A stretch of DNA of 64,000 bases from Pseudeuparius sepicola (GCA_963920635.1 OY987298.1:143132257-143196256), one strand, 5' to 3'. Counted from the first letter of the stretch, positions 34,595-45,153 are shown. A program made the numbers and translations. The notes: generated from the letters alone by a model not told the origin.

Positions 34595-35010
34595 ATATTT
34601 AATAAGTTTTGTTTTTTTTTTCTTAAAAAATGTTTGATATTAACAATAACAAATAGTTGCAGATTGTCTTGTGTGTAGACTAGACTGTAGTCTTAAGTGT
34701 TTGAAAATGTTCAGAGTTTTGATTAAAAATGATTTTTTTTTCTTTTAATCTTTTTTATTTTTTCATATAGCTATAACTTAGCCCAACCCTTTATTACCCC
34801 TTCCAGAGTGATTGTCACGCGTCGCCACTGTGAAAGTGCGGTAGAATTTTTCCGTACAATCCAGTGGCTTAGTCAGTTTTTCTAGAACCTTCCGTTTTAT
34901 AGTTTGCTTCTTGGGTATTTACATTAGATTGAATAAAACAAACGAACTTATTATACTTTTCATTATTTTCGTAAACCGCCATTATTGTAAAAAAGTAAAT
35001 TACCTATATA

Positions 35011-35926
35011 CAGTGTGGTCATTTAAGTGTGCAACATATGGGACTTTTTTTTATTCATTGCACAATCAAAATACAGATATTGCCGAAGGTTGATGCATGT
35101 TCAATAATCATATTAGGTGCACTTAGAATGGTTGCAAGTTAAACAGCATAGAGGGTAGGTAAAAATATTTAAAAATTGTACAAGAGTAAATTTATTTAAA
35201 AAAAAAACAGCAAAAGGTTATTAAGAAAAGTTGTTTAGAATTAAAAGCTATGCCTAAATACCAAAACATAGCCTCCTAAGAAAAAACCATTTTTTCATCA
35301 ATTAATTTCCAGTTTCTTTAATAAACATTTAAATTAAAAATTTTGCACCTTAAATGAGAGTTGTTTAATATACACATTATCATTAATCATTACTAATGTT
35401 TTTCCTTGTACAGAAGAATTTTTGTAAAATTTTAAAGTTTTGTTTAATATCGTTGCAACAAACATGAAGTTTGTGATTCCCTAAATAATTAAAAATCTAT
35501 AAGTTAATTTTACCAATATGCTTGAATTTGAACAAAGTTGTGCGGAATTGGTTTAATTTTGATTAATTTATGAAATTGTTTAGGGTGAATATTAAAACAA
35601 ATTTTTTTTAGGAAAATATTGATGTTTTTCGAAAAAATATATTTTTTTTGTCTTTAGGAGGCCATGTTTTGGTATTTAGGCATAACTTTTAATTCTAAAC
35701 AACTTTCCTTAATAACATTTTGCTGAACTTTCTGAAATAATGGTACTTTACTCTTGTACAATTTTTATATTTTTTGACCTTACCCTGTATGCTGTTCGAC
35801 TTGCAACCATTCTAAGTGGGCCTAATATGATTATCGAACATATACCAACTTTCGATAATATTGGTTTTTTCGTTGTGCAATTAATAAAAAAATCCCATTA
35901 TGTTGCACACTTAAATGACCTCACTG
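35011..35926. mobile_element. Mariner MITE, copy 1 of the CAGTGTGGTCATTTAAGTG family
   Basis: Ends CAGTGTGGTCATTTAAGTGT and its inverse with TA flanks. Foldback arms of about 440 bp. A second copy is at 56012-56882 in the same orientation. Confidence 0.88.
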
Positions 35927-36441
35927 TATAGTAAAAATAACACCAAAACAACAATAATATCTTATTAATAATCAAAAAGTGCAAAAGAAAATTGTAAAAA
36001 TTTTAAATTCTGAGCTTTTTTGAGAAAATAATTGCATACAATTAGATATTTTTGGAAAGCCCATGTTATGCATAATGAATATAAAACATAATATACAGGG
36101 TGCTCCATTTAAAAAACATAATATGTTTGCTTTATAACTAAAAAAACGGAAGATGTTAGAAAAAAATTACTACGCCACTGGATTCTATGGAAAAAATTCA
36201 ATAAGAATACGTTTCAATTTCTTCGATAAGTTTAAAGATAACAGATGTGGGGGGTGCCTCAAAAGTGATATTTTTCAAAAACCAAAAGGGCTATGCAAAT
36301 TCTGCTGACGCCATCTTTACTTTCACAAAGAAGTAGCAACCCTCTATCTTTAAGGGAAATGCCTCGCAAAAGTGCCAAAAATGGGATACCCTGTACACGC
36401 ACAACAACGGTGCGAATGCGTGTTATGTCTATTTTCATATA

Positions 36442-37100
36442 TACAGGGTGTTTCATAATAGCATGCTAATACTTGGGTCTATTTTGAGAAAAAAACTGCA
36501 TATGACCATATGTCCTAAAAGTCTTAACTTTTGAGATACAGGGTGGTAAAATTGTACGATGTTAATGTTAATGACTTAAATACGTGACAACTAGACTAGG
36601 TAGACAACTGTCAAAACTGTTTATGTTTACAAAACAAAATTATTTTTTTTGAATAATTGTTAATTTCTAATTTTATACCAAGGTGCAAATGAATGAGTTT
36701 TATTTTTTTTTTGCGAAAACTGTACGTCAAACAAAAAAGATCGAGAGACCTCATTTGCTCAGAAAGGAATGGGGATTTCAAAAATAATTTCTACTTTAAG
36801 AAAAAGCAGTGGCCTGACATATATTTCTTTAAAAATATTTAATTCAAAAGCCGTACAGACGCCACTGGTAAAAGTAATAAAATTGTTTGTACATCAGAAA
36901 ATGCACCTTGATGCATAGAAGGCGTAGGCCAAATTTCACCAAAATATCTAGGGTAATACCAAAGTTATAATAAAAAAACTTTTTTTAATTTTAGCCTCCT
37001 CTGTATCTCAAAAGTTAAGACTATTAGAACATAATATGTGTTTTGAAAGTGAAGAAGTTAAATTAGTTAATTATTTATAATTAAAGTGAACAGTTCCAGT
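36442..37100. mobile_element. Mariner MITE lacking its right terminus
   Basis: TA + CAGGGTGTTTCATAATAGC (36442) starts the element. AGTCTTAACTTTTGAGATAC (about 36512) is mirrored near 37005-37024. The terminal word was not found at the right, so it is truncated. Confidence 0.55.
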
Positions 37101-37468
37101 GGCAAAAAGACAGAATTGACTATCCATAATAATATTTTGGAAGCTGGAAATTTAAAAGCAAGAAAATTTAATTCCAGTAATTTTTCATTTTTTTTTTATA
37201 ACTGTAAGTACTAATATATCATTTTAGTATTGTAAGCGCAGATTTCCTGAAAATTTGTCCTCAATTTAATACCTACTTGTTCGTGTTTAAAATAGTTAGA
37301 TTATAAAAAAATAAAAAGCCAAACTTTGAAATCAAACACAGAAAACAGTCGTAGAAAAAGTCTAGTGTATAACTCGCACGGAATATTTATTTCCCACTCA
37401 TATGACTAGCAGCACTCGCCTGCGGCTCGTGCCGCAAACTGTCATTCTCGTGCCAGTTGTTAAATATA
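37101..37468. other. Intron 2 with a GC-rich stem apex word
   Basis: Includes GCACTCGCCTGCGGCTCGTGC at about 37412, close to the apex of the stem-loop at 14894. Confidence 0.4.
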
Positions 37469-38139
37469 CGGGGTGTCCCATTTTGGGTGTTTTTGGGTGT
37501 TTTTCTCAAAAATCTCGGTTATTATTAAAGCTAGAGGGTTGCGGTTTTCACGTCCCTGTACAATTTTTTGAGAGGAATTTGGTGGACGTATCAGATTTTA
37601 GATAAGTTTTATAGTTTCCGCGCATTGGCGCAGGACTGAAATTTTCGATTTTTTGGAAACCTCTCTCCTGGCTACAACTTATATATATATATCGACAAAT
37701 TTAATCAACTATTTTTATAGATTTTTTGGCGTAGAATCGAATGGAGCGATTAGTTTTTTGGTAGCGTTAATAGTTTTTGAGATACGAACCAAAGTTATAT
37801 TTTTTTAAAATGGAAACCATAGTACATATCTCAAAAACTATTAACGCTACCAAAAAACTAATTGTTCCATTCGATTCTACGCAAAAAAATCTATAAAAAT
37901 AGTCGATTAAATTTGTCGATATATATAAGTTGTAGCCAGGAGAGAGGTTTCCAAAAAATCGAAAATTTCAGTCTTGCGCCAATGCGCGGAAACTATAAAA
38001 CTTATCTAAAATCTGATTGGTCCACCAAATTCCTCTCAAAAAAGTAGTACAGTGACGTGAAAACCGCAACCCTCTAGCTTTAATAATAACCGAGATTTTT
38101 GAGAAAAACACCCAAAAACACCCAAAATGGGACACCCTG
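37469..38139. mobile_element. Mariner foldback MITE next to exon 2
   Basis: Ends TA + CGGGGTGTCCCATTTTGGG and AAAATGGGACACCCTG + TA. Arms of about 325 bp fold at a short AT centre near 37805. A half copy is at 11356-11712. Confidence 0.9.
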
Positions 38140-38141
38140 TA

Positions 38142-38263
38142 CAGTCCGTGCACTCTAAGCTGACACCCGAGAACCTCAGTCTAAGCGCCGCACAATAAGC
38201 TGCTTATGGATCCCTGGCGCTTAGACTGAGGTTTACGCGTGTGAGCTTAGAGTGCACGAACTG
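38142..38263. mobile_element. 122-bp TIR element abutting the MITE and exon 2 donor
   Basis: CAGTCCGTGCACTCTAAGCT and AGCTTAGAGTGCACGAACTG are terminal repeats flanked by TA. It shares its left TA with the MITE ending at 38139. The inner pair CTCAGTCTAAGCGCC / GGCGCTTAGACTGAG forms the stem. It ends 42 bp from the exon 2 donor. Confidence 0.85.
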
Positions 38264-38305
38264 TACTATTCTGGATTCCGTGCGATTTTCTCCGCAGGCA
38301 CTTAC

Positions 38306-38501
38306 CGCCGTTCCAGGCTGGCGCGGCGTTCCACGGGGCCGGTTGACTGGGATTCGCGGCGACGGCGGGGTTGGCGCAGTTGGGGAAGTTGGGGCAGGCC
38401 TGGGGGCTCACCCCGGCGGGGTAGAGGGCGGCGGGCTGGCCGCCGGCGAGGGGGCCATTCCACACTGCGCAGGCGCAGGCGAACGCGCACGCGAGTACTA
38501 C
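38306..38501 (-). CDS. CPCFC: CPCFC-type cuticular protein, exon 2
   Basis: A 196-nt exon following acceptor CCCTCAG (38502-38508), ending phase 1 before GTAAGT (38305). It completes a signal peptide (VVLACAFACACA, following MFVKL of exon 1), with cleavage probably after ACA before VWNGPL. It then encodes YPAGVSPQACPNFPNC, the first C-x5-C motif, and a linker rich in Pro, Ala and Asn ending WNAAPAWNGG. With exon 4 the protein has two PAGV-x-P-x-x-CPN-x-P-x-C motifs, at N- and C-terminal positions. Predicted role: secreted structural protein of chitinous cuticle. The reading frame joins exons 1, 3 and 4 without a break (540 nt in all). Confidence 0.88.
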
Positions 38502-39121
38502 CTGAGGGCAAAGGTGGACACATTATTATTATCATTATACAGGGTGTTCCGTAATGATGTAACAATATTTTAAAGGGGTGTTCTACGAGCCATTTTAGGG
38601 GGGGTTCGTCATATAAAATTTTTCGATTTGAGGCCTCCCTGTCGAGATATTCAACTTTGAAAATGGCCGAAAAATCTAGATTTTATTTTTTTTCTTCACA
38701 ACTGTAAAAGTTAGAGATTTGAATTTTGGTACACTTTGAAGCCTATTTTTAGGTGGTACTATTTTTTTCAGGTTATGTTTATGATGGGTATAAATTGACC
38801 ACCCCTATTTTTATTTCCTCCAGAACTTTTTTATACGTTAACTAATTGAAATTAAAAAAATATTTCTTAAAACTTCCTTCAATTTAGAAACTTTTTTTAC
38901 TCTTTCCATTTGTTCGTATATCTAATAGTTTGTACGAAAAAAAATTTTTTTATCAAGCACCGTATTAAAATAATTATTGGCCGCACTAATGGTTTATTAA
39001 AAACATAGTAGGCGGCTGTCACTGCTGACACTCTTTGTCACAAGTCATTGCCTTTAGCCTTGCTGTTCAAAGTTTTTGGCGGAAGTTTATCCAAGTTTCG
39101 GTTAGTTGATTTAGACAAAAT

Positions 39122-41027
39122 ATGAATAACAATCACTTTACAAATGAAGAATATGCTGATATGCATTTAATTTATGGTGAATGTCGTGGAAGTGCGCTTC
39201 AAGCCAGAATAATGTGGAATAATGGAAAGGTTTCCCAATCGTGACATTCCAAATTATCGAACGTTTATTAATATTAATATCAGATTAAGGGCCACAGGGT
39301 CCTTTAAAGGACAACAACGTAATGCAGGAAGGGGAAATGCGGTCAGTGCTGAACAAGAATATGCACTTTTAAATTTTTTCGAACAAAACTCTCGAAGAAG
39401 CATTAGAGAAGCATCTAGGCAGTTCAATATGCCCTCTACCACTATCTGGAGAATTTTGTCGAGAAACGGATTGCACCCATTTCATTTCAGAAGGGTTCAA
39501 GAATTATTACCTACGGATCATAATCTTCGTGTTGTGTTTTGTAGAGAAATATTGCGCAAGCGAAATAGGAATTCACAGTTCACCAACAAAATACTTTTTA
39601 CTGATGAAGCTCTATTTACACGAGACGGTATTTTTAATTACATGATAATCCCCACAGTATTATGACTGGGAAACACCAACATACCTTTTCCCTCAATGTT
39701 TGGGCTGGTATAATAAATGATTTTTTAATAGGACCATTCATTTTGCCTAGACGTTTGGGAGGTGCAGAGTATTTGGAATTCCTACAAAACAATCTTTTTG
39801 AGATATTGGAAGATTTGCCCCTCCAACTTACACAGGAAATGTGGTTTATGCAGGATGGAGCTCCTGCTCACTTTTCACTAGTTGTTCGGCAATGGCTTGG
39901 CGAACATTTTCCAGATCGTTGGATTGGAAGGGGTCAGGATACCCCCATACAGTGGCCTCCGAGGTCTCCTGATTTAAATCCTCTCGACTTCTATTTATGG
40001 GGCCACATGAAAAACACAATTTATTCGAGAGAAGCCAACACCATTGAAGAACTTCAAGAAAGAATTTTCAATATTTCCCAAGAAATAAGAGCTTCTGTGC
40101 ACATCTTACGTTCAATGTTTGGGCTGGTATAATAAATGATTTTTTAATAGGACCATTCATTTTGCCTAGACGTTTGGGAGGTGCAGAGTATTTGGAATTC
40201 CTACAAAACAATCTTTTTGAGATATTGGAAGATTTGCCCCTCCAACTTACACAGGAAATGTGGTTTATGCAGGATGGAGCTCCTGCTCACTTTTCACTAG
40301 TTGTTCGGCAATGGCTTGGCGAACATTTTCCAGATCGTTGGATTGGAAGGGGTCAGGATACCCCCATACAGTGGCCTCCGAGGTCTCCTGATTTAAATCC
40401 TCTCGACTTCTATTTATGGGGCCACATGAAAAACACAATTTATTCGAGAGAAGCCAACACCATTGAAGAACTTCAAGAAAGAATTTTCAATATTTCCCAA
40501 GAAATAAGAGCTTCTGTGCACACCTTACGTTCAATGTTTGGGCTGGTATAATAAATGATTTTTTAATAGGACCATTCATTTTGCCTAGACGTTTGGGAGG
40601 TGCAGAGTATTTGGAATTCCTACAAAACAATCTTTTTGAGATATTGGAAGATTTGCCCCTCCAACTTACACAGGAAATGTGGTTTATGCAGGATGGAGCT
40701 CCTGCTCACTTTTCACTAGTTGTTCGGCAATGGCTTGGCGAACATTTTCCAGATCGTTGGATTGGAAGGGGTCAGGATGCCCCCATACAGTGGCCTCCGA
40801 GGTCTCCTGATTTAAATCCTCTCGACTTCTATTTATGGGGCCACATGAAAAACACAATTTATTCGAGAGAAGCCAACACCATTGGAGAACTTCAAGAAAG
40901 AATTTTCAATATTTCCCAAGAAATAAGAGCTTCTGTGCACACCTTACGTTCTGTAAACTTTAATTTCATTAAAAGACTACAGTTATGTCAAGATTGTGCT
41001 GGTGACCAGTTTGAAAACTTATTGTGA
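39122..41027 (+). pseudogene. Mariner-type transposase, frameshifted and with internal triplication
   Basis: The N-terminal frame starts at 39122 (MNNNHFTNEEYADMHLIYG) and stops at 39242. A second frame (39222-39665) carries helix-turn-helix-like sequence with SIREASRQF and TTIWRIL, then the first catalytic motif LFTDEALF. A third (39662-40132) holds MQDGAPAHF (second Asp) and PPRSPDLNPLDFYLWG (third Asp). That last region occurs three times. Copies 1 and 2 run out as SMFGLV-stop, while copy 3 continues into NFNFIKRLQLCQDCAGD, apparently the native C-terminus. The N-terminus resembles the DUF4817 type common in insect mariner-like elements. It cannot make an intact enzyme as it stands. Confidence 0.85.
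39693..40950. repeat. 419-bp tandem triplication
   Basis: Units begin TCAATGTTTGGGCTGGTATA at 39693, 40112 and 40531, an exact period of 419 bp. Very few differences were seen (for example ATC/ACC before TTACG, GATACCC/GATGCCC, ATTGAAG/ATTGGAG). Because 419 is not a multiple of 3, each junction shifts the frame. Confidence 0.95.
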
Positions 41028-41628
41028 ATTTGATTGCTGTTGATTAAAAAGAATCTTCACAACCCCTTTTTACCATGTTTTTATAATTATTTTTTAGTAG
41101 TATACACAATGGATTTTGTTGACAAAACGAAGAGTGACAGCCGCCTACTATGTTTTTAATAAACCATTAGTGCGGCCAATAATTATTTCAATACGGTGCT
41201 TGATAAAAAAAAATTTTTTTCGTACAAACTATTAGGTATACGAAAAAATGGAAAGAGTAAAAAAAGTTTCTAAATTGAAGGAGGTTTTAAGAAATATTTT
41301 TTTAATTTAAATTAGTTAACGTATAAGAAAGTTCTGGAGGAAATAAAAATAGGGGTGGTCAATTTGTACCCATCATAAACATAACCTGAAAATAATAGTA
41401 CCACCTAAAAATAGGCTTCAACTAACTAAGAAAGTGTACCAAAATTCAAATCTCTAACTTTTACAGTTGTGAAGAAAAAAAATAAAATCTAGATTTTTCG
41501 GCCATTTTCAAAGTTGAATATCTCGACAGGGAGGCCTCAAATCGAAAAATTTTATATGACGAACCCCCCCTAAAATGGCTCGTAGAACACCCCTTTAAAA
41601 TATTGTTACATCATTACGGAACACCCTG

Positions 41629-41794
41629 TATAAAATGTGTTGTTGTTCTTGGATAATTTAAATGATAATGGTTGTTTCTTTAAACGATGTTTAGAGAAAT
41701 TTTCACTTCGGGCGCCTCCTGGCTTTTTGTACGCTATTTTTTAAAAAAATCACTAAATCACACCTTATTTTATTATTTGTGTTTTTTATTTATT
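41629..41794. other. Intron 1 sequence, no feature recognised
   Basis: Short AT-rich gap between elements. Confidence 0.4.
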
Positions 41795-41935
41795 TTTTTA
41801 ACATAGCGACATTTCGAAGTTTTCATCGATGAACCAGTTACGCCTTGGCGTTAAAATTTGTCCTCCTGTACTAAAGAGGCGCTCGACTGGCGCAGATGAT
41901 TTTATTTTTTGCCTCATCGATTGCACAAAACATGT
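41795..41935 (-). pseudogene. hAT transposase dimerisation domain fragment (SAPVERLFS type)
   Basis: On the - strand: [20 protein letters not shown], then [18 protein letters not shown]. This is the conserved C-terminal core of BED-type hAT transposases (S-x-PVERLFS-x-G-x-I-x-x-x-RRN). Only this core remains. The palindromic-word arrays at 42040-42500 may be the subterminal repeats of the same element. Confidence 0.8.
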
Positions 41936-42039
41936 AATCCTATTTGAATTACAATAAACTTAAAATTAATTTTTGCCCATAGAAACGGTTTAAAAATTAA
42001 ATATAGGCACGTGGCAAGCCTTGGCATCGTGGCTAAAAA

Positions 42040-42190
42040 AATGTATCTAATATCTAAGTATCTAGATACTTTCAAAAGGATCTAGATACTAAAGCAGATC
42101 CTGATTTTTGTAAGTATCTAGATATGTATCTAGGTACATAAAAAAGTATCTAGATACAGTATCTAGATACATGTACATATCTCGATATAT
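42040..42190. repeat. Array of GTATCTAGATAC words
   Basis: At least seven copies of TATCTAGATAC-like words, a near-perfect palindrome, in direct succession. Probable hAT subterminal repeats. Confidence 0.65.
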
Positions 42191-42239
42191 TAGGTACATC
42201 ACTGTGCACAATTCATTTCTCCATCCAATGAATCAAAGC

Positions 42240-42500
42240 CGAATTCTTAAAAGTCGTTATTTGGAAAAGATCTTAAATCGTTATTACGACGATCTTAGAT
42301 ACCTTCAAAGATCTTAGATCTTTAAAACAATCTTAGATCTTTAAATTTAAAAGGATCTAAGATAGCCAAATTAAGATCAAATATCAGATAATTTTGAAAA
42401 GAACTTTTTAAAAAAGATCGTTCTTTCGTGAAACAAAAAAGATCTAAAATCTATATTTAAGATCGCGATCTTAGATCTTAAAAACGATCTTTTTTAAATA
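42240..42500. repeat. Array of AGATCTTAGATC words
   Basis: Numerous GATCTTAGATCTTT words and variants. Built on the same principle as the two other palindromic arrays but with a different core. Confidence 0.65.
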
Positions 42501-42617
42501 TATCTGCGCAGCTCTGCCTCCTGGCAAGTTGGAGAGGGTTGTAAACTTTTTGTGTATTTTCTCGGTAGATATAGTAAACAAATGAAAAGGTAAAGGATAT
42601 TAATTGAAAAGAAATGC

Positions 42618-42690
42618 ACTCAAGCCGGGACTCGAACCCGGGACTCCTACTGTAGCCGTAGGCACTTTAACCAACTAAGCTACCGGAGAT
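42618..42690 (-). tRNA. tRNA-like sequence, left arm (probable pseudogene)
   Basis: A-box TAGCTTAGTTGGTTA and B-box GGTTCGAGTCC are intact. The anticodon stem CCTAC/GTAGG and T-stem CCGGG/CCCGG pair. The anticodon loop reads GGCTACA, so the anticodon position is CTA and the usual U33 is G. The acceptor stem pairs poorly. A tRNA-derived copy, not a functional gene. Confidence 0.5.
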
Positions 42691-42895
42691 ACGGTTTCCA
42701 TTGGCGATCGGCTAGGTGTTACCTATTTGTTCCAATTGATATTAGTTAGTAGCGGTGAGATGTAGAAGTCTACGGCGTCTTCTGCAATTACTAGTAAGGG
42801 TTAAATGGTGTAGGGTAATCATTCATGATCATGATTGTTGATTGTTGTTGGTGATATCAATTGGAATAAATAACAACTAGCCGATGGAAACCGTA

Positions 42896-42967
42896 TCTCC
42901 TGTAGTTCAGTTGGTTAAAGTGCCTACGGCCACAGTAGGAGTCCCGGGTTCGAGTCCCGGCTGGAGT
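42896..42967 (+). tRNA. tRNA-like sequence, right arm (probable pseudogene)
   Basis: Cloverleaf: acceptor TCTCCTG/CTGGAGT (5 of 7 pairs), A-box TAGTTCAGTTGGTTA, anticodon stem CCTAC/GTAGG with loop GGCCACA (CCA in the anticodon position, G instead of U33), T-stem CCGGG/CCCGG with loop TTCGAGT. Better folded than the left copy but still atypical at U33. Confidence 0.5.
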
Positions 42968-42995
42968 GCGTTTTTTCAATTGATATCCTTTACCT

Positions 42996-43353
42996 GATAT
43001 GCCACTAAAACAACCTTTATTAAATGATTTTAGTTTATTAAGTTATTACTAACTATTTAAAGTATATTTATTTCCAAGATGCTGTGCACAGAAACATTGA
43101 TACGCATTGATAGGTACTTTCAGTGTAACTGATCCACAAAATATTTGATTTTTAAAAAAAGATACTTTTTTTATAATAACTACTGAAAATTATATTCAAC
43201 GAAACTATAGACTTTTTGTTGTTTTGAAAGTGTTTTCAGATTACACAATAAATAAATATTAAAATAAATAATTTTCTTCCGAAGACGGTTGACCGAATTT
43301 TTTGTCGATAGGTATTTAAAGAATGGATGCAAACTTTTTTCCGGTCACCTATA
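42996..43353. other. Intron 1, no feature recognised
   Basis: AT-rich gap before the next MITE. Confidence 0.4.
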
Positions 43354-44448
43354 CAGGGTGATTCAGTTCCGGTGCTCAACATGGGGATCTCGGAAACCGT
43401 AACAGATACGAAGTCGGTCAAATGGAGGCAAACTTGCGCCTTTGGGCGCCCAACAATATGCCGTTGAGAAAGTTAAAATATTTTCATGGGTTGCTGAGAT
43501 ATTTAAGAAAAACCGAATTTTTGAAAATTAGATTTTTTTTTCTGGCGCTATTTGCGATAATATTGAAAAATAAATTATACTCTTTCATTGCAACTTTTTA
43601 TGGACTATGTCATGGTATTTTTAGATTTTAGGGGCGACGTTTCGTTTTTGAGATAGAGGGATCATCTTCATTTTTTTAAATACGGACCTGGATTTTTTAT
43701 TCCATATTTCGAAATAAATCGTTGTCCTGAGTGCAACGATATATCACACATACATATTTTTTCTCGTTTTGGCCGCCAAAATGCAAATTTACTACGAAAA
43801 AAATTAATACGGTCCTGGACTATGCATTTTTCTCTTTTTTTTCAAAGCTATTCCAATTATTAAAACAGGTGATCATTTTTTATACCTACTGGATTAATTA
43901 AACTCTTTGTTTGTCATATTTTGAAATTCTTTTTTATACTTTTGGTAAAATGCATTATTGTTAATAATTATTGTTGTCATTTTCCTAAAGTATAAAAAAG
44001 AATTTCAAAATACGAAAATCATGGAGTATAATTAATCCAGTAGGTATTAAAATAATGATCACCTGTTATAATTGGAATAGCTTTGAAAAAAAAGAGAAAA
44101 TGCATAGTCCAGGACCGTATTAATTTTTTTCTTAGTAAATGTGCATTTTAGCAGCTAAAACTGGAAAAAATATGTATGTGTCATATATCGTTGTACTCAG
44201 GACAACGATTTATTTCGAAATATGGAATAAAAAATCCAGGTCCGTATTTAAAAAAATGAAGATGATCCCTCTATCTCAAAAACGAAACGTCGCCCCGAAA
44301 ATCCAAAAATACCATGGCGTAGTCCAGAAAAAGTTGCAACGAAAAAGTACAATTTATTTTTCAATATTATTGCAAATGGCGCCAGAAAAAAATAAACGGT
44401 TACGGTTTCCGAGATCCCCATGTTGAGCACCGGAACTGAATCACCCTG
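43354..44448. mobile_element. Mariner foldback MITE in intron 1
   Basis: Ends CAGGGTGATTCAGTTCCGGT and its inverse with TA flanks, arms of about 530 bp (words ATGGGGATCTCGG and ACGAAACGTCGCC mirrored). The centre near 43960 is TTATTGTTAATAATTATTG. No coding sequence. Confidence 0.9.
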
Positions 44449-45138
44449 TATAATGTAGAGTAAATGTAAAATAGCTATTGGACTAACTCTATTACAACAC
44501 AATTTATTAAAAAGTTTTAAACTCGACGCTAAATAATAAATAATTTCATGAATGATGATCTATATCTAAATTTAACTGTTTTCGAAATATTGAAGTTTTA
44601 ATCATTATTAGATGAAATATGATAATATGAATGTGTTTAATCAAATTTTATAAGTTTAAGTTTTATGTTTAATGTTTAATAAAGTGTTTTAATATGTTAT
44701 ATAATACCGATTGTTAAAATGTTATATGATGCTAAACAAAATATACCTATGTATTTTATGAATGAAAAAATGAGTTTTAATGGTATGATATTTTTATTAA
44801 ATTAAAAAAAAAACAAAATTTAGGTGTCTTTTTAGTTGAAAATTTATTTACTGTTACTATTCTTATAAAAATCAATGTAAAATAAAATTATTTGTATCTG
44901 GTATTGACTTGCGTAAGATGCGAGGTGTGCGAATTTTTATTTTGTTAAAAAAATGGCACCAATTTTTCCACCGATCGCAATGAAAGGAAGGAAAACCCTT
45001 CCGTCGCTTCACGTAATACACTGCTCCCACACCCGCACCCCCAAAATAATCCAAGCAGGCGCCGGAATCGTCCGAAATCACTGGGTCACTGCGGCCGCAC
45101 TGAAGACGCACGCGGCCGAAACGTCGCACTCCACTTAC
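44449..45138. other. 5' part of intron 1
   Basis: AT-rich up to about 44940, then increasingly GC-rich towards the exon 1 donor. No element ends seen. Confidence 0.5.
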
Positions 45139-45153
45139 CAGTTTTACGAACAT
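45139..45153 (-). CDS. CPCFC: CPCFC-type cuticular protein, exon 1 (start codon)
   Basis: ATG TTC GTA AAA CTG followed at once by the donor GTAAGT (45138-45133). Five codons (MFVKL) then splice in phase 0 to VVLACAFACACA in exon 2, giving a typical signal peptide. A very short first coding exon that splits the signal peptide is common in insect cuticular protein genes. The ATG is the first one downstream of the TATA box at 45223-45230, which supports the start choice. Confidence 0.85.

Larger units (their letters stand above)
33601..34830 (+). mobile_element. hAT element with 8-bp target duplication
   Basis: Left end CAGGGGCGACGGGTCGGGGG, right end GTCACGCGTCGCCACTG. Flanks TGAAAGTA (33593-33600) and TGAAAGTG (34831-34838) match at 7 of 8. 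It retains part of the transposase dimerisation domain (34365-34594) and an inner stem-loop (33762-33881). Confidence 0.82.
33368..34842. mobile_element. GC-rich foldback element, split by a hAT
   Basis: Left arm TACCGTACTTTCACCGTTTT, right arm (after removing the hAT) AAAACGGTGAAAGTGCGGTA. Farther in, CGGCTAGGTTCGTCAGTCG and CGACTGACAAACCTAGC pair, with GC-rich runs. The hAT at 33601 entered its right arm. Confidence 0.65.
33186..36393. mobile_element. Mariner MITE in intron 2, split by nested insertions
   Basis: Ends CAGGGTATCCCATTTCCGG and CAAAAATGGGATACCCTG flanked by TA. The arms (33186-33367 and 36115-36393) share TTTCTTAGG-like and GCAGAATTTGCA words in inverse order. A GC-rich foldback, a hAT and another MITE have entered it, expanding it to 3.2 kb. 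Confidence 0.7.
38540..41628 (+). mobile_element. Mariner-type element with about 480-bp TIRs and a triplicated transposase segment
   Basis: Ends CAGGGTGTTCCGTAATGATG and its inverse with TA flanks. The long terminal repeats (38540 to about 39025 and about 41140 to 41628) are nearly identical. The transposase inside is broken and carries three tandem copies of a 419-bp segment. It lies in intron 1 of the cuticle gene, starting 38 bp upstream of exon 2 in the gene's own direction. Confidence 0.92.
42589..42995. mobile_element. Foldback with a tRNA-like sequence in each arm
   Basis: AGGTAAAGGATAT (42589) and ATATCCTTTACCT (to 42995) begin inverted arms of about 165 bp. Each arm contains a tRNA-like 72-73-mer (42618-42690 on -, 42896-42967 on +), and each is followed by GGAAACCGTATCTCC / CCATTGGCGATCGGCTAG-type sequence. 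The arms differ by scattered substitutions. Confidence 0.85.

Noticed and set aside
38241..38573. Long Gly/Arg-rich frames on both strands around 38.3-38.5 kb
   Set aside because: GC-rich exon 2 is open in several frames. Only the - strand frame joins exons 1 and 3 and holds the signal peptide and C-x5-C.
42618..42967. Two functional tRNA genes
   Set aside because: U33 is missing in both, acceptor stems mispair and the anticodon positions differ (CTA, CCA). They are arms of a foldback, so tRNA-derived repeats are more likely.
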